Source: Pseudomonas putida | GTDB taxonomy: Bacteria > Pseudomonadota > Gammaproteobacteria > Pseudomonadales > Pseudomonadaceae | DNA length: 64,000 nt | Reading direction: 5' to 3' | NCBI RefSeq assembly: GCF_004357765.1 | Contig: NZ_SMTE01000012.1 | Location: 1-64,000, forward strand | Shown: piece after piece, positions 62,344-64,000 of the stretch | How the letters are laid out: every line of letters starts with the position of its first letter | How positions within the stretch are numbered: the stretch's first letter is position 1 | Notes under the pieces: model-generated | Database searches by the model: none | Seen by the model: only the letters and a program-made list of their open reading frames with translations | What the model was told of the DNA's origin: nothing | Made by a program: the position numbers and the translations under genes

Positions 62344-63627
62344 ATGTCCAATACCCCCTACCCACAGTCCTACTACGCCGCCTCGGCAAACCCGGTGCCG
62401 CCACGTCCGGCGCTGCAGGGTGAGGTGGAGACCGATGTGTGCATCATCGGCGCCGGCTACACCGGCCTGTCCAGCGCCCTGTTCCTGCTGGAAAACGGCT
62501 TCAAGGTGACCGTCGTCGAGGCCGCCAAGGTCGGTTTCGGCGCCTCCGGCCGCAACGGCGGCCAGATCGTCAACAGCTACAGCCGCGACATCGACGTGAT
62601 CGAACGCACCGTCGGCCCCAAAGAAGCCCAGCTGCTGGGCCAGATGGCCTTCGAAGGCGGCCGCATCATCCGTGAGCGCGTGGCCAAGTACAACATCCAG
62701 TGCGACCTGAAGGACGGCGGTGTGTTCGCTGCCCTGACCAGCAAGCAGATGGGCCATCTGGAATCGCAGAAACGCCTGTGGGAACGCTTCGGCCATACCC
62801 AGCTGGAACTGATGGACCAGAAGCGCATCCGCGAAGTGGTCGCCTGCGACAGCTATGTCGGCGGCATGCTGGACATGAGCGGCGGCCACATCCACCCGCT
62901 GAACCTGGCCCTGGGCGAAGCCGCGGCGGTCGAGTCGCTGGGCGGCGTCATCTATGAGCAGACCCCGGCCGTACGCATCGAGCGTGGCGCCAACCCGGTC
63001 GTGCACACGCCGCAGGGCAAGGTGAAGGCGAAGTTCATCATCGTCGCCGGTAACGCCTACCTGGGCAACCTGGTTCCGGAACTAGCCGCCAAGTCGATGC
63101 CATGCGGTACCCAGGTGATCACCACCGAGCCGCTGGGCGAAGACCTGGCGCGCAGCCTGCTGCCGCAGGACTACTGCGTCGAGGACTGCAATTACCTGCT
63201 CGACTACTACCGCCTGACCGGCGACAAGCGCCTGATCTTCGGCGGTGGCGTGGTGTACGGCGCGCGCGACCCGGCCAACATCGAAGCGATCATCCGTCCG
63301 AAGATGCTCAAGGCCTTCCCGCAACTCAAGGACGTGAAGATCGACTTCGCCTGGACCGGCAACTTCCTGCTGACCCTGTCGCGCCTGCCGCAAGTCGGGC
63401 GTATCGGCGACAACATCTACTACTCCCAGGGCTGCTCGGGCCATGGCGTGACCTACACCCACCTGGCGGGCAAGGTGCTGGCCGAGGCCCTGCGCGGCCA
63501 AGCCGAGCGCTTCGACGCCTTCGCCGGCCTGCCGCACTACCCGTTCCCGGGTGGCCAGATGTTCCGCGTGCCGTTCAGCGCGATCGGTGCCTGGTACTAC
63601 AGCCTGCGCGATCGTCTGGGCTTCTGA
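62344..63627 (+). CDS. puuB: FAD-dependent gamma-glutamylputrescine oxidase
   Basis: A 427-residue flavoprotein of the DAO family that oxidises gamma-glutamylputrescine to the aldehyde. The FAD motif CIIGAGYTGLSSALFLLENG is at residues about 32-51, with VGFGASGRNGGQIV next and the C-terminal YYSQGCSGHGVTYTHLAGK closing the FAD site. It links to the synthetase and hydrolase at 15-19 kb, giving most of the gamma-glutamylated polyamine route within the window. Several paralogues exist in pseudomonads, so the exact amine is uncertain. Confidence 0.9.
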   Translation: MSNTPYPQSYYAASANPVPPRPALQGEVETDVCIIGAGYTGLSSALFLLENGFKVTVVEAAKVGFGASGRNGGQIVNSYSRDIDVIERTVGPKEAQLLGQMAFEGGRIIRERVAKYNIQCDLKDGGVFAALTSKQMGHLESQKRLWERFGHTQLELMDQKRIREVVACDSYVGGMLDMSGGHIHPLNLALGEAAAVESLGGVIYEQTPAVRIERGANPVVHTPQGKVKAKFIIVAGNAYLGNLVPELAAKSMPCGTQVITTEPLGEDLARSLLPQDYCVEDCNYLLDYYRLTGDKRLIFGGGVVYGARDPANIEAIIRPKMLKAFPQLKDVKIDFAWTGNFLLTLSRLPQVGRIGDNIYYSQGCSGHGVTYTHLAGKVLAEALRGQAERFDAFAGLPHYPFPGGQMFRVPFSAIGAWYYSLRDRLGF

Positions 63628-63720
63628 GGTTCGCCGCAGGTCAGGTAAACCTGTGAGTACCCATCGCCGGCAGCCGACTCCTGAGGGGGCTGGCTTGCCG
63701 GCGATGTTGTTTGGCGCGAA

Positions 63721-63999
63721 CTACGGCTTGTCCAGACTGCTGACAGCCTGCTTGGCGGCAATTTCCTGGCCGGAGCGGGCCAGTTCGTCGGCCGCCTGCA
63801 GCCAGCGCTGACGGTCCACCTGGGCCGGCAACTGGCGTGGTGGCTGCACCAGCACCGCCCAACGCCCCTCCTCGGCCCAGGCCGATTCGAACGCGTCCAT
63901 CGGCATCATCTGCCGCCGATGCATGCCCGAGCGCAACAGCACCCGTCCCTTGTAGCGGTCGAAACCGATCAACACCGCATAGCGTGGCTCGCTCCACCA
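63721..63999 (-). CDS. C39-like cysteine peptidase family protein (3' end only)
   Basis: The C-terminal 92 residues of a protein cut by the window edge: WWSEPRYAVLIGFDRYKGRVLLRSGMHRRQMM in parts, then MDAFESAWAEEGRWAVLVQPPRQLPA. The YAVLIGFD...LLRSG pattern is typical of PA2778-type C39-like peptidases, where the catalytic Cys lies in the missing N-terminal part. Apparent ATG starts inside the window are internal. Confidence 0.7.
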   Translation of the reverse strand, partial: WWSEPRYAVLIGFDRYKGRVLLRSGMHRRQMMPMDAFESAWAEEGRWAVLVQPPRQLPAQVDRQRWLQAADELARSGQEIAAKQAVSSLDKP

Positions 64000-64000
64000 G

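Overview
The window is a piece of a fluorescent Pseudomonas chromosome, most likely the P. putida group. The evidence is the high-GC core gene content, the order thrS-infC-rpmI-rplT-pheS-pheT-ihfA-merR-tRNA-Pro, the gnd-zwf-GH15 and glcC/glcDEFG loci, the rbs operon, GTGGGAGC-type REP sequences, and Pseudomonas-restricted families (DUF1654, DUF3077, DUF6124). No tool was run; every call rests on reading the sequence and recalled family knowledge.

Left third (1-28.9 kb), metabolic core: nhaB antiporter, an outer-membrane lipocalin and RNase Z; a convergent gnd-zwf-GH15 operon (oxidative pentose phosphate entry plus a glucoamylase-like enzyme); an exported alpha/beta hydrolase; glycolate oxidation (glcDEFG) with the divergent regulator glcC and two TGGT-N3-ACCA operators; a polyamine block (gamma-glutamylputrescine synthetase, gamma-Glu-GABA hydrolase, putrescine aminotransferase) with an amino-acid-type ABC importer, a sigma-54-like promoter and a divergent FadR-type regulator; the four-gene Anbu proteasome-like cluster; and an OPT transporter.

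Middle (28.9-43.5 kb), accessory region ending at tRNA-Pro(GGG). It starts with a cI/LexA-like S24 repressor, whose own promoter carries a CAAG-N4-CTTG palindrome. Two more copies lie upstream of a DUF1654 gene that also has a LexA box. Next come a PL7 lyase-like gene and housekeeping genes (arfB, DUF1543, hemerythrin). A low-GC segment carries an acetyltransferase, a membrane protein of unknown function and a McrBC-type restriction system whose McrB has a PUA/EVE-like insertion inside the AAA+ core. That segment is bracketed by two copies of a roughly 225-bp element that folds into a large pseudoknot, with helices kept by compensatory changes between the copies. The right copy is intact and leads into DUF6124 and two DUF3077 genes. 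The left copy has lost DUF6124 and most of DUF3077. An IS256-family transposase remnant cut by an IS21-like end, a lipoprotein gene and a decayed prophage-like stretch complete the region.

Right third (43.5-64 kb): the translation cluster (merR-ihfA-pheT-pheS-rplT-rpmI-infC-thrS), with an AUU start for infC and a thrS leader hairpin that mimics the tRNA-Thr anticodon arm; a cold-shock gene; an I78 inhibitor lipoprotein; the ribose operon rbsBACRKD with a LacI-type operator over the start of transcription; a second LexA-boxed DUF1654 gene; an exported endonuclease I; two tandem tRNA-Val(GAC) genes; the FAD oxidase puuB, which connects to the polyamine block at 15-22 kb; and the cut end of a C39-like peptidase.
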